Positions 26,213 through 34,717 of a DNA stretch of 64,000 nt are shown here, in pieces. The notes below the pieces were generated by a model. That model had not been told where the DNA came from. It did no database searches and saw only the letters and a list, made by a program, of their open reading frames with translations. Numbering within the stretch: position 1 is the first letter of the stretch; the number at the start of each line of letters is the position of its first letter. Where the stretch lies: contig MSGS01000075.1 in assembly GCA_001940855.1 (NCBI GenBank), positions 1 to 64,000 on the forward strand, given 5' to 3'. The translations under genes and the position numbers were made by a program. The DNA comes from Christensenellaceae bacterium Phil1. GTDB lineage: Bacteria; Bacillota; Clostridia; Christensenellales; CAG-138.

Positions 26213-27577
26213 TTAAAGCTTATTCACAAGCTCCTTAAATATTTCGCCGCGCTGTTCATAGTTATCATATATGCCCCAGCTTGCCGCCGCAGGGGAAAGC
26301 AGCACCGCGTCCCCGCTTTGGGCCAGCTCTTCCGCCTGCTTTAGCATATCTATCATAGGCCCGTCGTTCACATACACGGGCGAATACCCCGTCTTTTCCG
26401 CGGCAAGCTTTATCGCCGGCACGTTAAGCCCGCTTGCTATAACCGCCTTCACCTTGCCGTCAAACGCTTCAAACAGCGGCGCAAAGTCGCTCTTTTTGTC
26501 GTAATTGCCCACGCCAAGCAGCAGTATCGTGGGCCGCGTCATGGCCTGCACAGCCTTTATGGTGGAATCGGGGTTGGTGCCCTTTGAATCGTTTATCCAT
26601 GCCACGCCGTCCTTTTCCCGCACGAACTCTATCCTGTGCTCAACGCCCGGGAACTCCCTGAGTCCGCTCCTTACGCCCTCCGCGTCAAGCCCCTGGCTCA
26701 TGGCAAGGCATATCGCGCACAGCGCGTTTTCTATGTTATGCTTGCCCGGTATCCTCAGCTCGCTTGTTGCGATAAGGTCCGTCTCCTTGCCGTCCATGCG
26801 GAATATAATTCTTCCGTTTCTTATAAACGCGCCGTTTTCCGGCTCGATCTCCTGCGAAAAATAAAGTATCCTTGCCCGCGTAAGCTTCGCCATGTCCCGC
26901 ACTATGGGATCGTCGTAATTCAGCGCGGCAAAGTCGTTCTCTGTCTGGTTTTCAAAGCCGCGGCACTTTGCGGCAATGTAATTCTCCATCTTGTACTGGA
27001 AACGGTTCAGATGGTCCTCGGTAATATTCAGCATGCCGAACGCATTCGCATGGAAGTCCGCAATGCTTTCAAGCTGCAATGCCGCCGTCTCTGCCACAAC
27101 ATAGTCGCCCGCCTTAGTTTCGCGCGCATGCGCCGTTATGGGCACGCCTATGTTGCCCAGCACAAAGGTATGCTTTCCGGCAGCCTTGAATAATTCTCCC
27201 GTAAGCGCGGTGGTGGTGGTTTTGCCGTTTGTGCCGCTTATGCAAATGAACTTTGTGCCGCGGTTGCAGTAGCGATATCCAAGCTCTATCTCGCCTATTA
27301 CCTCCGCGCCTGCCGCGCGTGCCTCGTCAACAAAGGGGCTGAATATGGGCACCACCGGACTTAATACAACAAGATCCGCGCCCTTTACAGCCTCGGCATG
27401 GTCAACGCCCAGCGCGTCTTTATACTCTATGCCGCTCAGTTCTTCCTTTAGACCCTTTATGTCCGTTTTCATATCGTTTACGGTAACGTCATAGCCCAGT
27501 TCATACAAAAGCTTTGCGCTGGCTATGCCGCTTTTGGCCATGCCTATGACCACCGCTTTTTTCCCGTTCTTTTCCAT
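26213..27577 (-). CDS. murD: UDP-N-acetylmuramoyl-L-alanine:D-glutamate ligase
   Basis: Cytoplasmic Mur ligase of 454 residues: Rossmann-like N-domain (VVIGMAKSGIASAKLL), central ATPase with ISGTNGKTTTTALTGELF near residue 112, and a C-domain with INDSKGTNPDSTIKAVQ. It adds D-Glu to UDP-MurNAc-L-Ala. It is separated from mraY by ~200 bases containing two hairpins and a T-tract, the only large gap inside the dcw cluster. The ribosome site GGGGGAGGT is excellent. Confidence 0.95.
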   Translation of the reverse strand: MEKNGKKAVVIGMAKSGIASAKLLYELGYDVTVNDMKTDIKGLKEELSGIEYKDALGVDHAEAVKGADLVVLSPVVPIFSPFVDEARAAGAEVIGEIELGYRYCNRGTKFICISGTNGKTTTTALTGELFKAAGKHTFVLGNIGVPITAHARETKAGDYVVAETAALQLESIADFHANAFGMLNITEDHLNRFQYKMENYIAAKCRGFENQTENDFAALNYDDPIVRDMAKLTRARILYFSQEIEPENGAFIRNGRIIFRMDGKETDLIATSELRIPGKHNIENALCAICLAMSQGLDAEGVRSGLREFPGVEHRIEFVREKDGVAWINDSKGTNPDSTIKAVQAMTRPTILLLGVGNYDKKSDFAPLFEAFDGKVKAVIASGLNVPAIKLAAEKTGYSPVYVNDGPMIDMLKQAEELAQSGDAVLLSPAAASWGIYDNYEQRGEIFKELVNKL

Positions 27578-27636
27578 TTGCCCTTTACCTCCCCCTTATG
27601 GTTGAAGTTATATTGAATGCGCGTGCATTTATTCGT

Positions 27637-27776
27637 AAAAAAAGGGGCCGTTCAGTGCCGGTCAGGAGGCTTGAGACAAAAGAGCCGCGCTCTGTCTCAA
27701 GCATCTTAACCTTCAAGCGCACGCCGTGCCAAGCGCCAAGGAACCACGGCTTCGCCCGCACGCACCGAACGACCAA
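27637..27776 (-). other. Two stem-loops and a T-run between mraY and murD
   Basis: A hairpin with 10-base arms GCTTGAGACA / TGTCTCAAGC (27669-27678, 27693-27702) and a GCCGTG/CACGGC hairpin (27723-27750) lie upstream of a run of seven T on the minus strand (27637-27643). This could be an intra-operon attenuator or an inserted repeat. A 63-residue ORF spans it but has no recognisable domain. Confidence 0.5.
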
Positions 27777-27785
27777 ACAAAAATT

Positions 27786-28802
27786 TTATAGATATGCCAA
27801 CAGGCACACTAAACAAAGCAGTACGGTAATTATCATATATACCGAAACTATGCGCGTTTCAGTATAGCCCAGAAGCTCGAAATGATGGTGCAGCGGGGCC
27901 ATTTTGAATATGCGCTTTTTTCTCAGCTTATAGGAGCCAACCTGCAATATGCAGGAAACGCTGCTGGCCACGAAGCAGCCGCCCATTATGGCAAGCAGCA
28001 GCACGCTGCGGCTGAATATGGCCATTGCGGATATTGCGCCGCCAAGCGCCATGGAGCCGGTATCGCCCATGAACACGCGGGCGGGGTAAGTGTTGTATCG
28101 CAGGAATCCAAGGCAGCCGCCCGCTACGGAGGCCGCGAATATGGCCATGGAGCTAAGTTCCGCGCTGTACTGCGTCTGCACGGCTTGTCCTTCGGCTACA
28201 GGAGCCTTCACCGCGGCAGCCATATAGATGAATATCATCATCATGCTTGTTGAATACACAAGCGACACGCCGGAGCAAAGCCCATCAAGTCCGTCGGTAA
28301 GGTTTACCGAGTTCACCGTGCCTATGATTATGAACATCATGGCAGGTATATAGAATATGCCAAGGTCCCATTCCGCCTTGAAGAAGGCAAGGTATATCTT
28401 CGACCCTATGAACGGGGACTGATACGCATACAGCGCCAATATAAACGCTATTGCGAACTGCGCTATTATCTTTTGGTACGGTCTGAGGCCGATTGTGTTC
28501 TTCTGCTTCACTTTAAGGAAATCATCCAAAAAGCCTACCAATGCGAACGCCGCCGTTGCAAGCAGCGCGGGAAGCGCAAGCTCAGTAGCGTTGAGCGAAA
28601 ATGCAAGCGTGCCAACCAGTATGCCCGCAATGAACATCATGCCGCCCATTGTTGGCGTGCCGGCCTTGCTCAGGTGGCTCTGCGGGCCGTCGCTGCGCTC
28701 ATTCTGGCCGAACTTCATCCTTCTGAGCATCGGTATTATCACCGGGCCCAGCGCTATCGTCACCACGGCCGAAACAATAAAAGCATATATCGCGTATTTC
28801 AT
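27786..28802 (-). CDS. mraY: Phospho-N-acetylmuramoyl-pentapeptide transferase
   Basis: Ten-helix membrane enzyme of 338 residues that makes lipid I. Catalytic motifs are visible: GFLDDFLKVKQKNTIGL (DD near 90), SVNLTDGLDGLCSG near 168, and MAPLHHHFELLGYTETRIV near the C-terminus. The N-terminal GTPTMGGMMF motif is intact. Start has GGAGGAAT. It follows murE by 36 bases with no murF between them, unlike the usual murE-murF-mraY order. Confidence 0.96.
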   Translation of the reverse strand: MKYAIYAFIVSAVVTIALGPVIIPMLRRMKFGQNERSDGPQSHLSKAGTPTMGGMMFIAGILVGTLAFSLNATELALPALLATAAFALVGFLDDFLKVKQKNTIGLRPYQKIIAQFAIAFILALYAYQSPFIGSKIYLAFFKAEWDLGIFYIPAMMFIIIGTVNSVNLTDGLDGLCSGVSLVYSTSMMMIFIYMAAAVKAPVAEGQAVQTQYSAELSSMAIFAASVAGGCLGFLRYNTYPARVFMGDTGSMALGGAISAMAIFSRSVLLLAIMGGCFVASSVSCILQVGSYKLRKKRIFKMAPLHHHFELLGYTETRIVSVYMIITVLLCLVCLLAYL

Positions 28803-28838
28803 ACTATTCCTCCGATAAAGGGACGCTTCGGCCCCTTC

Positions 28839-30281
28839 TTATCTTCTGTCCAGCTCCTCAAGCAGCTCGGCAACAATCTCCTTTTCGTCAAAATGACGCT
28901 TTCCGCCGCCTATTTCCTGATAATTTTCGTGACCCTTGCCGGCAAGGACTATAACGTCCTTCTCCTTCGCGTTTTCAAGCGCGTATTTTATTGCCGCGCG
29001 CCTGTCTTCTATCACAACGTGCGGGCAGCCGGATTTGTTCACGCCCTCCACCACGCTTTCAATTATGCTCATCGGCTCCTCGTTGCGCGGATTATCACTC
29101 GTAACTATAAGAAAATCCGAATACCGCCCGGCAATTTCGCCCATTATGGGGCGCTTTGCCTTGTCGCGGTTGCCGCCGCAGCCGAAAAGGGTGACCACCC
29201 TGCCGCGTGCAAAGCCGCGCACCGTGCGCAGCACGTTTTCAAGCGCGTCCGGCGTATGCGCATAATCGAGCAATACGCTGTAATCCCCATCCGTGGGCAG
29301 CGGTTCAAGCCTGCCGGAGACGGATTTAAGCTTTGCCAAGCCTTCGCGGATATGGTCCGCGTCAAAGCCAAGCAGCATGCATGCCGCAGCCGCGCCCAGC
29401 GCATTGAACACGCTGAAAAGCCCCGGTATGCTTATTTTTATATTTATGCTGCCCTCCAGCGTGCGCATGGCGAACTGCGCACCGGCAGTGGTAATCTCTA
29501 TATCGTTTGCGGAAAAGTCCGCCTTTTCCCTTATGCCGAACGTGGTCAGCGGAATATCAAGCCCTTCTGTTATGCTTGCAAAGTGCGGATCGTCCGCGTT
29601 CACAACGGCGCGTTTGGACTGGAAAAACAGCTTTTTCTTCGCCGCAAGATAATTATCAAGCGTTTTATGATAGTCAAGATGGTCCTGCGTAAGGTTCGTG
29701 AATATGCCTATATCGAACTCCACGCCGTGCACCCTCGCCTGGTCCAGCGCATGGGACGAAACCTCCATCACCACCAGCTCAACGCCTGCGTTCTTCATGT
29801 CCCGCAGTATTTTTTGAAGGTCAACGCTTGCGGGCGTGGTGCGCTCGGTCTCCAGTATTCTGTCGCCTATCAGGTTGTGTATTGTGCCTATCAGGCCAAC
29901 CTTCAGCCCCGCCTCCTCGGCGATGCTCTTTATCATGTATGTCGTGCTGGTTTTGCCGTTGGTTCCGGTAACGCCTATCATCTTCATTTCCCGGGAAGGA
30001 TAGCCGTAATATGCCGCCGCCATTTCCGCCATTGCAATGCGCGTGTTCGGCACGATAAGCTGTGGCAGGTCTATATCCAGCTTGTGCTCGACTACCAGCG
30101 CCGCCGCGCCGAGCTCCTTCGCCATGGGCGCGTATTCATGCCCATCGGAAAACGTACCCGTTACGCAGCAGAAAAGATCGCCCTCGTGTACCTTTCTTGA
30201 ATCGTATTCTATGTTTGCAATTTCCCTATCCTCGCCCACCAGCGTATGCCCGGTGACCTTGGCAAGTTGACTAAGCAGCAT
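28839..30281 (-). CDS. murE: UDP-N-acetylmuramoyl-tripeptide ligase (meso-DAP type)
   Basis: Mur ligase of 480 residues. P-loop GVTGTNGKTSTTYMIKSI is near residue 112, followed by the carbamylated-Lys region and GCGGNRDKAKRPIMGEIAG. The third-residue specificity motif reads TSDNPRNEEP; DNPR is the form associated with meso-diaminopimelate rather than lysine, so the wall is predicted to be DAP-type. AAAGGAG precedes the start. Confidence 0.95.
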   Translation of the reverse strand: MLLSQLAKVTGHTLVGEDREIANIEYDSRKVHEGDLFCCVTGTFSDGHEYAPMAKELGAAALVVEHKLDIDLPQLIVPNTRIAMAEMAAAYYGYPSREMKMIGVTGTNGKTSTTYMIKSIAEEAGLKVGLIGTIHNLIGDRILETERTTPASVDLQKILRDMKNAGVELVVMEVSSHALDQARVHGVEFDIGIFTNLTQDHLDYHKTLDNYLAAKKKLFFQSKRAVVNADDPHFASITEGLDIPLTTFGIREKADFSANDIEITTAGAQFAMRTLEGSINIKISIPGLFSVFNALGAAAACMLLGFDADHIREGLAKLKSVSGRLEPLPTDGDYSVLLDYAHTPDALENVLRTVRGFARGRVVTLFGCGGNRDKAKRPIMGEIAGRYSDFLIVTSDNPRNEEPMSIIESVVEGVNKSGCPHVVIEDRRAAIKYALENAKEKDVIVLAGKGHENYQEIGGGKRHFDEKEIVAELLEELDRR

Positions 30282-30305
30282 ATTTCTCCTTTCCCCGAGA
30301 TGGCC

Positions 30306-32441
30306 TTACCCTATCCCCGTATCAGAAAATTCAACAAGCACCTCCGTGCCCTTCGGCACGGTTTCCCCCGCCGCGGGGGATTGCCGTATCGCTTTGCCGG
30401 ATTGATCCGGCGGGTCTATTTTTATTGTCAGCCCCTTTGCCTTCAGCGCATCGCTCGCCTCAAGCCGCGTTTTATCCAAAACGTTCGGAACCGTTACCAT
30501 TTCGTCCTCTTCGGCGGTAATGTCCGGCTCGTCTGCCGACGTCATCACCGTGTACAGCAGCACTCCGCTGCCCGCCTGCACCGTTGCCCCCGCGGAAGGA
30601 ACCTGCGCGGTAACAAGCTCGTTCTCGTCATCTTGAAACACGGCATCAAGGCCAACCTTGCCAAGCTCATGCTTGGCTTCATTCACGCTCATGCCCGTAA
30701 CGTCCGGCACAAGCACGCTGCCTTCGGCGGATTCAGGCAGGTAGCCCGAATACCTAAGCACTTCTTCCATTACCTGCTTCACGAACGGCGCTGCTACGGT
30801 GCTGCCGAATATCGTGCCCACCTGCGGCTCGTCAACCAATATCAGGCAAACGTACTTCGGGTCGTCCGCCGGGGCGAAGCCTATGAACGATGCTATAAGC
30901 TGCCCTTGCGCAACCTTGCCGTCGGAGCCGTACTTCTGCGCGGTGCCGGTCTTTCCGCCCACCCTGTATCCGGGTATGGCGGCGTTTTTGCCGCTGCCTT
31001 CGCTCACTACGCTTTCGGCTATCTCCCGCACAAGGGCGGAGGTTTCCTCGCTTATCACGCGGCGCACCACAGTGGGCTCGTTCTTCAGCACAACCGTACC
31101 GTCCGGCGCAACTATGCTGTCCACCACATACGGCTGCATGAGGTTGCCGCCGTTTACCGCCGCGCTTACCGCCGTAACCAGCTGCAGCGGCGTTACCGCT
31201 ATGCTCTGCCCAAAGCCTATGCGGGCAAGCGTATTATCGGTAATGTACTTCTGGTGCGTGACTATGCCCGCGCTTTCCCCGGTTATTCCGCTGCCCGTTG
31301 AGGAGCCGAAGCCGAAGGAGTATATGTAATCATAGAACGTTTCCGTTCCCATGCTGAGCGCCATGCGTACAAAGCTGGGGTTGCAGGAATTCTGCACCGC
31401 CTTATACAGCGTTTGCGAGCCATGCCCGCCGTGCTTCCAGCACTTTATCCTTTCCCCGTTCACAATGCAGCCGCCATCGCAGCTGAAGCCCGTATCCGCA
31501 GTTACGCTTTTGCTGTCCAGCGCCGCGGCAAGCGTGATAAGCTTGAACGTGGAGCCCGGCTCATACGAATCCGTGACCACGCGGTTGCGCATAAGCGAAT
31601 TGAGCAGCGCCATGTCGCTCCTTGGCGGGGAGTTGGGGTCAAAGTCCGGCTGGGTAGTCAGCGCCTTTATTTCCCCCGTGGTGCAGTCCATTATTATTCC
31701 CTGCACGTTTATTGCCTTGTTTACCTCCAGCGCTTCCTTGCAGGCCTTTTCAAGCGCGCTTTGCATCACCGCGTCAGTTGTCAGCACAATATCGTCGCCG
31801 TCGGTTGCGGGAATCAATTCCTGCACGCCGTATGCAAGGGCGTTGCTCCTTGCGTCCGTTTCCGTCACCATGCGGCCGTCCTTGCCGGCAAGGTACTTGT
31901 CGTATTTCTGCTCAAGTCCCGCCTGCCCTTCGCCATCAACGGTGGTAAAGCCCAAAAGCTGGCTGAAAAGCGAACCGGCGCTGTAATAGCGCTTTGTGTC
32001 TATTGCCGTGCCAACGCCGTTGCCAAGCTTCATGGCCTCTATTTTATCAACAACGTCCCGCTCTACCTGGCGGGCAAGTATAATTTCCTGTTTGTTGGAG
32101 CTTACCCTTTCAAGCACCTTTGCATAGTCCATGCCCAGCAGGTTTGAAAGCTCCCTCGCTACCCTTTCGCGTTCGTCTGTCTTTATGCTTTTCGGCCAGA
32201 CAACGATTTTATACGCCGTAGCGTTCCTTGCAAGCACCACTCCGGTGGAATCGAGTATTTTCCCGCGCGTGGCGCTTAGCATTGTGTTCCTTGTTTGCTG
32301 CGATTCGGCGCGGCCTGCCAGCTCGTCGCCGTCTATCACCATTATTTTTACAAGCCTTATGCTGAGCACGAAAAACAGTCCGCATATTATGCCCAGCATT
32401 ATCTTCAGCCGCTTTTTGTTGGAAATGCCCGGTGCGTCCAA
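30306..32441 (-). CDS. Class B penicillin-binding protein with PASTA repeats (FtsI/SpoVD-type)
   Basis: Bitopic transpeptidase of 711 residues with an N-terminal membrane helix (residues ~12-30), dimerisation domain and transpeptidase domain. The active-site motifs are STFK (EPGSTFKLITLAAAL), SCN (QNSCNPSF) and KTG (GGKTGTAQKYG). Two PASTA repeats follow, starting VPDVTGMSVNEAKHELG and TVPNVLDKTRLEASDAL. The PASTA tail is typical of SpoVD or of a vegetative FtsI in Clostridia; the single copy here in the dcw cluster could serve division. The start is TTG, supported by AAAGGAGG eight bases upstream. Confidence 0.92.
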   Translation of the reverse strand: MDAPGISNKKRLKIMLGIICGLFFVLSIRLVKIMVIDGDELAGRAESQQTRNTMLSATRGKILDSTGVVLARNATAYKIVVWPKSIKTDERERVARELSNLLGMDYAKVLERVSSNKQEIILARQVERDVVDKIEAMKLGNGVGTAIDTKRYYSAGSLFSQLLGFTTVDGEGQAGLEQKYDKYLAGKDGRMVTETDARSNALAYGVQELIPATDGDDIVLTTDAVMQSALEKACKEALEVNKAINVQGIIMDCTTGEIKALTTQPDFDPNSPPRSDMALLNSLMRNRVVTDSYEPGSTFKLITLAAALDSKSVTADTGFSCDGGCIVNGERIKCWKHGGHGSQTLYKAVQNSCNPSFVRMALSMGTETFYDYIYSFGFGSSTGSGITGESAGIVTHQKYITDNTLARIGFGQSIAVTPLQLVTAVSAAVNGGNLMQPYVVDSIVAPDGTVVLKNEPTVVRRVISEETSALVREIAESVVSEGSGKNAAIPGYRVGGKTGTAQKYGSDGKVAQGQLIASFIGFAPADDPKYVCLILVDEPQVGTIFGSTVAAPFVKQVMEEVLRYSGYLPESAEGSVLVPDVTGMSVNEAKHELGKVGLDAVFQDDENELVTAQVPSAGATVQAGSGVLLYTVMTSADEPDITAEEDEMVTVPNVLDKTRLEASDALKAKGLTIKIDPPDQSGKAIRQSPAAGETVPKGTEVLVEFSDTGIG

Positions 32442-32507
32442 GGCTGCGCCCTCCTTTATGTTTTATCAGCCGCCGCACTCCGTCCTTTGCAAATACAAGC
32501 CTCCCTG

Positions 32508-33089
32508 CTATGGCTCGTTCGGCGCCGTATCCCCGTCCGGCTCCTGCGCGTCCTCCGTCCAAGCGGTCTGCTCAGGCTCGGTCTGTGTCTTTGCCGCGCC
32601 GTTCATGTAACCGCCGACGGCGCCGTTGACTTCAACTACTTGCTCGGCCGTAGGATAATTCAGCCCTGCCTGCGCCGCGGCCAGCCTTGCTTCGTCCAGG
32701 CTTACCGCCTCGTCCAGCTGCACCTCAAGCTCCGTTATCCTTCTTTGGCTTTCTTCTATCTTTTTCTGCGTGCTGTTCACCGCCCTGTATGCGCTTGCTA
32801 TCGATGCATACCTGAACACCAGCCCTATCATTACCGCCGCTATCATCAGCACGCCCGTAACGCTTATAAGCTTGGGCAGCGTTCTTTGCTTGCGCTTTTG
32901 TGCTGTTGTAGCCTCGCGCATTATGCGCGTCTGCGGGGCGGCGTGGCGCTTCGGCTCGGCGCGGGGTATCTGCGCGGGGATGCTTTCCGCTTCCTCATAG
33001 GGCAGCTTTTCCGCCGTGGCCGCGCGGGAATACGAATACACCCTTGAAGGTGCGTATACATTCTGTCCCTTTTTCGCCGTCGCTGCCAT
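32508..33089 (-). CDS. ftsL: FtsL-like divisome protein
   Basis: Bitopic protein of ~193 residues: a basic cytoplasmic segment, one membrane helix (LPKLISVTGVLMIAAVMIGL, near 72-95), then a coiled-coil (NSTQKKIEESQRRITELEVQLDEA) and an Ala/Glu/Thr-rich tail. Sequence conservation in FtsL is low, so the call rests on topology, the coiled-coil and its position between rsmH and the PBP. The ATG at 33089 is preferred over an in-frame GTG nine bases upstream. The tail after residue ~150 is longer than usual. Confidence 0.8.
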   Translation of the reverse strand: MAATAKKGQNVYAPSRVYSYSRAATAEKLPYEEAESIPAQIPRAEPKRHAAPQTRIMREATTAQKRKQRTLPKLISVTGVLMIAAVMIGLVFRYASIASAYRAVNSTQKKIEESQRRITELEVQLDEAVSLDEARLAAAQAGLNYPTAEQVVEVNGAVGGYMNGAAKTQTEPEQTAWTEDAQEPDGDTAPNEP

Positions 33090-33118
33090 TTTATTCACCG
33101 TCCTGTCTTTTTATGCGC

Positions 33119-34057
33119 TTAAAGCTTTTCTATAGCCCTAAGCTTTGCGCTCCTTGCGCGCGGATTGTATTCAAGCTCCGCTTCCCCCGCCACTATCGGC
33201 TTTCGCGTAAGCACCTTTGCCGTTGGCACCTTTCCGCAGGTGCATATGGGGGCGCGCGGGTCGCAGGTGCAGGGCTTTTCAAATCGCCTGAACGCCTGCT
33301 TTATTATCCTATCCTCCAATGAATGGAAGGTTATCACGGCCATTACCCCGCCCGGGGCCAGCAGGTCGTGCGCATCCTCTATTGCCTTTTCAAGGCCGCC
33401 GAGTTCGTTGTTGACCTCTATGCGTATCGCCTGGAATGTGCGTTTTGCCGGGTGCTGCGCTTCCCTGCGCGCCGCTGCCGGCATGCTGCGGGCAATTATG
33501 TCCGCCAGCTCAAGCGTTGTGGCTATGGGCTTTTCCGCGCGGTTTTTGACTATTGCGTTCGCAATGCGCGAAGCGTAGCGTTCCTCTCCGTAGTCCTTTA
33601 TTATTCTGAAAAGCTGTTCGCTGCCGTAGCCGTTCACAACGTCGTATGCACTGAACGCCGCGCTCTTGTCCATCCGCATGTCAAGCGGGGCATCTTCCCT
33701 GTATGAAAAGCCTCGCTCCGCCGCGTCCAGCTGATATGACGACACGCCAAGGTCCATCAGTATGCCGTCCAGCTTGTCCACCCCGCGCTGATGCATAAGC
33801 TCCTTCATGTCAAAAAAGTTGCCGTGCACCGCCGTGAACTTATCGCCGAAGGGCTCAAGCCGTTTGCTTGCCGCGTTTATTGCGTCCATATCGCGGTCTA
33901 TGCCGTATAGCTTGCCGCCATCGGGCAGGGCTGTAAGTATGGCCTCGCTGTGCCCGCCGCCGCCGAGCGTGCCGTCGGCATATATTCCGCCGCGTTCGGG
34001 TTTAAGCAGCTCAAGCACCTCTTTTAGCATTATGGGTATGTGCTTAAATTCGCTCAT
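33119..34057 (-). CDS. rsmH: 16S rRNA (cytosine-1402-N4)-methyltransferase
   Basis: SAM-dependent methyltransferase of 312 residues (MraW). It has the start FKHIPIMLKEVLELLKPERG, SAM-binding YADGTLGGGGHSEAIL, DGILMDLGVSSYQLD, FRIEVNNEL-type IRIEVNNELGGLE, and VITFHSLEDRIIKQAFR. The start at 34057 overlaps the mraZ stop by 4 bases (ATGA), which rejects a longer upstream frame. Confidence 0.96.
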   Translation of the reverse strand: MSEFKHIPIMLKEVLELLKPERGGIYADGTLGGGGHSEAILTALPDGGKLYGIDRDMDAINAASKRLEPFGDKFTAVHGNFFDMKELMHQRGVDKLDGILMDLGVSSYQLDAAERGFSYREDAPLDMRMDKSAAFSAYDVVNGYGSEQLFRIIKDYGEERYASRIANAIVKNRAEKPIATTLELADIIARSMPAAARREAQHPAKRTFQAIRIEVNNELGGLEKAIEDAHDLLAPGGVMAVITFHSLEDRIIKQAFRRFEKPCTCDPRAPICTCGKVPTAKVLTRKPIVAGEAELEYNPRARSAKLRAIEKL

Positions 34058-34506
34058 AGGCCGCTCTGTATCCTTGTAAGCGCAAGCAGCGTTTCGTCGT
34101 CGAAGCCGGACTCGTCGTCCATCTCCTCGTTCCACTTGGCGCGGTTCCAAATTTCTATGCGGTTGTTGGCCCCGGCCAGCATAATGTCGCCGTCAAGCTG
34201 CGCCCTTTCCCTTAGGCTTGGGGCTATGAGTATGCGCCCCTGCTTGTCCAGCTCGCATTCGCATGCAAGGGCGAAAAGCTTCCTTAGCGCCTTCTGCACC
34301 ACTATGTCCGCCAATGACACATTCTGCACCGCGTTCACGAACGCATTCCATCTTTCTTCGGACATGCCCATAAGGCACTGATAATCCCCCTTACGGGCAA
34401 AGCCGCAGGTCACGATTATCCGCGCCCCAAGATCCAAGCGCCATTTGGCAGGGATGATTATCCTGCCCTTGCTGTCCATATTATGTTCGAAACAGCCAAT
34501 AAGCAC
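34054..34506 (-). CDS. mraZ: Transcriptional regulator MraZ
   Basis: Regulator of the dcw cluster, 150 residues, with two AbrB-like SpoVT half-domains: GCFEHNMDSKGRIIIPAKWR at the start and ELDKQGRILIAPSLRERA near 85-105. It starts with GTG; the beginning aligns with the family start, though the ribosome site is close. It is the first gene of the cluster. Three direct repeats with 10-bp spacing lie just upstream in the promoter, as expected for an autorepressor. Confidence 0.95.
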   Translation of the reverse strand: MLIGCFEHNMDSKGRIIIPAKWRLDLGARIIVTCGFARKGDYQCLMGMSEERWNAFVNAVQNVSLADIVVQKALRKLFALACECELDKQGRILIAPSLRERAQLDGDIMLAGANNRIEIWNRAKWNEEMDDESGFDDETLLALTRIQSGL

Positions 34507-34574
34507 CTTTCCTGTTGCCTCCGAATCCCATTCAAATGGGTATAAAGCGCCCTTTATCCCATTTAGGTAGCTTG

Positions 34575-34610
34575 ATTATACCACCACTTCATGGCACTTG
34601 TCACCACTTT
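34575..34610 (-). promoter_or_regulatory. dcw promoter with three MraZ-binding repeats
   Basis: On the minus strand, three repeats AAAGTG, CAAGTG and GAAGTG (34605-34610, 34595-34600, 34585-34590) are spaced exactly 10 bp, one helical turn. They run into TATAAT (34575-34580). GTGACA (34599-34604) is a plausible -35 inside the repeats, so bound MraZ would block RNA polymerase. Confidence 0.8.
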
Positions 34611-34661
34611 TATGGTAAAAACCCATATTTTTTGTTAATTCATCCTTATTTTTTTATTAAA

Positions 34662-34690
34662 AAAGTCCCCCGCCTTGTTTGGCAGGGGAT
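34662..34690 (-). terminator. Terminator after the VanW gene
   Basis: TCCCCTGCC-AAACAA-GGCGGGGGA followed by CTTTTTT on the minus strand. It also insulates the mraZ promoter region. Confidence 0.85.
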
Positions 34691-34717
34691 ATGCGTTTGC
34701 TTATTCGCGTTTTATGC

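Noticed and set aside
27585..27776. 63-residue minus-strand ORF between mraY and murD
   Set aside because: It overlaps two strong hairpins and a T-run, has no ribosome site and shows no domain; treated as non-coding.
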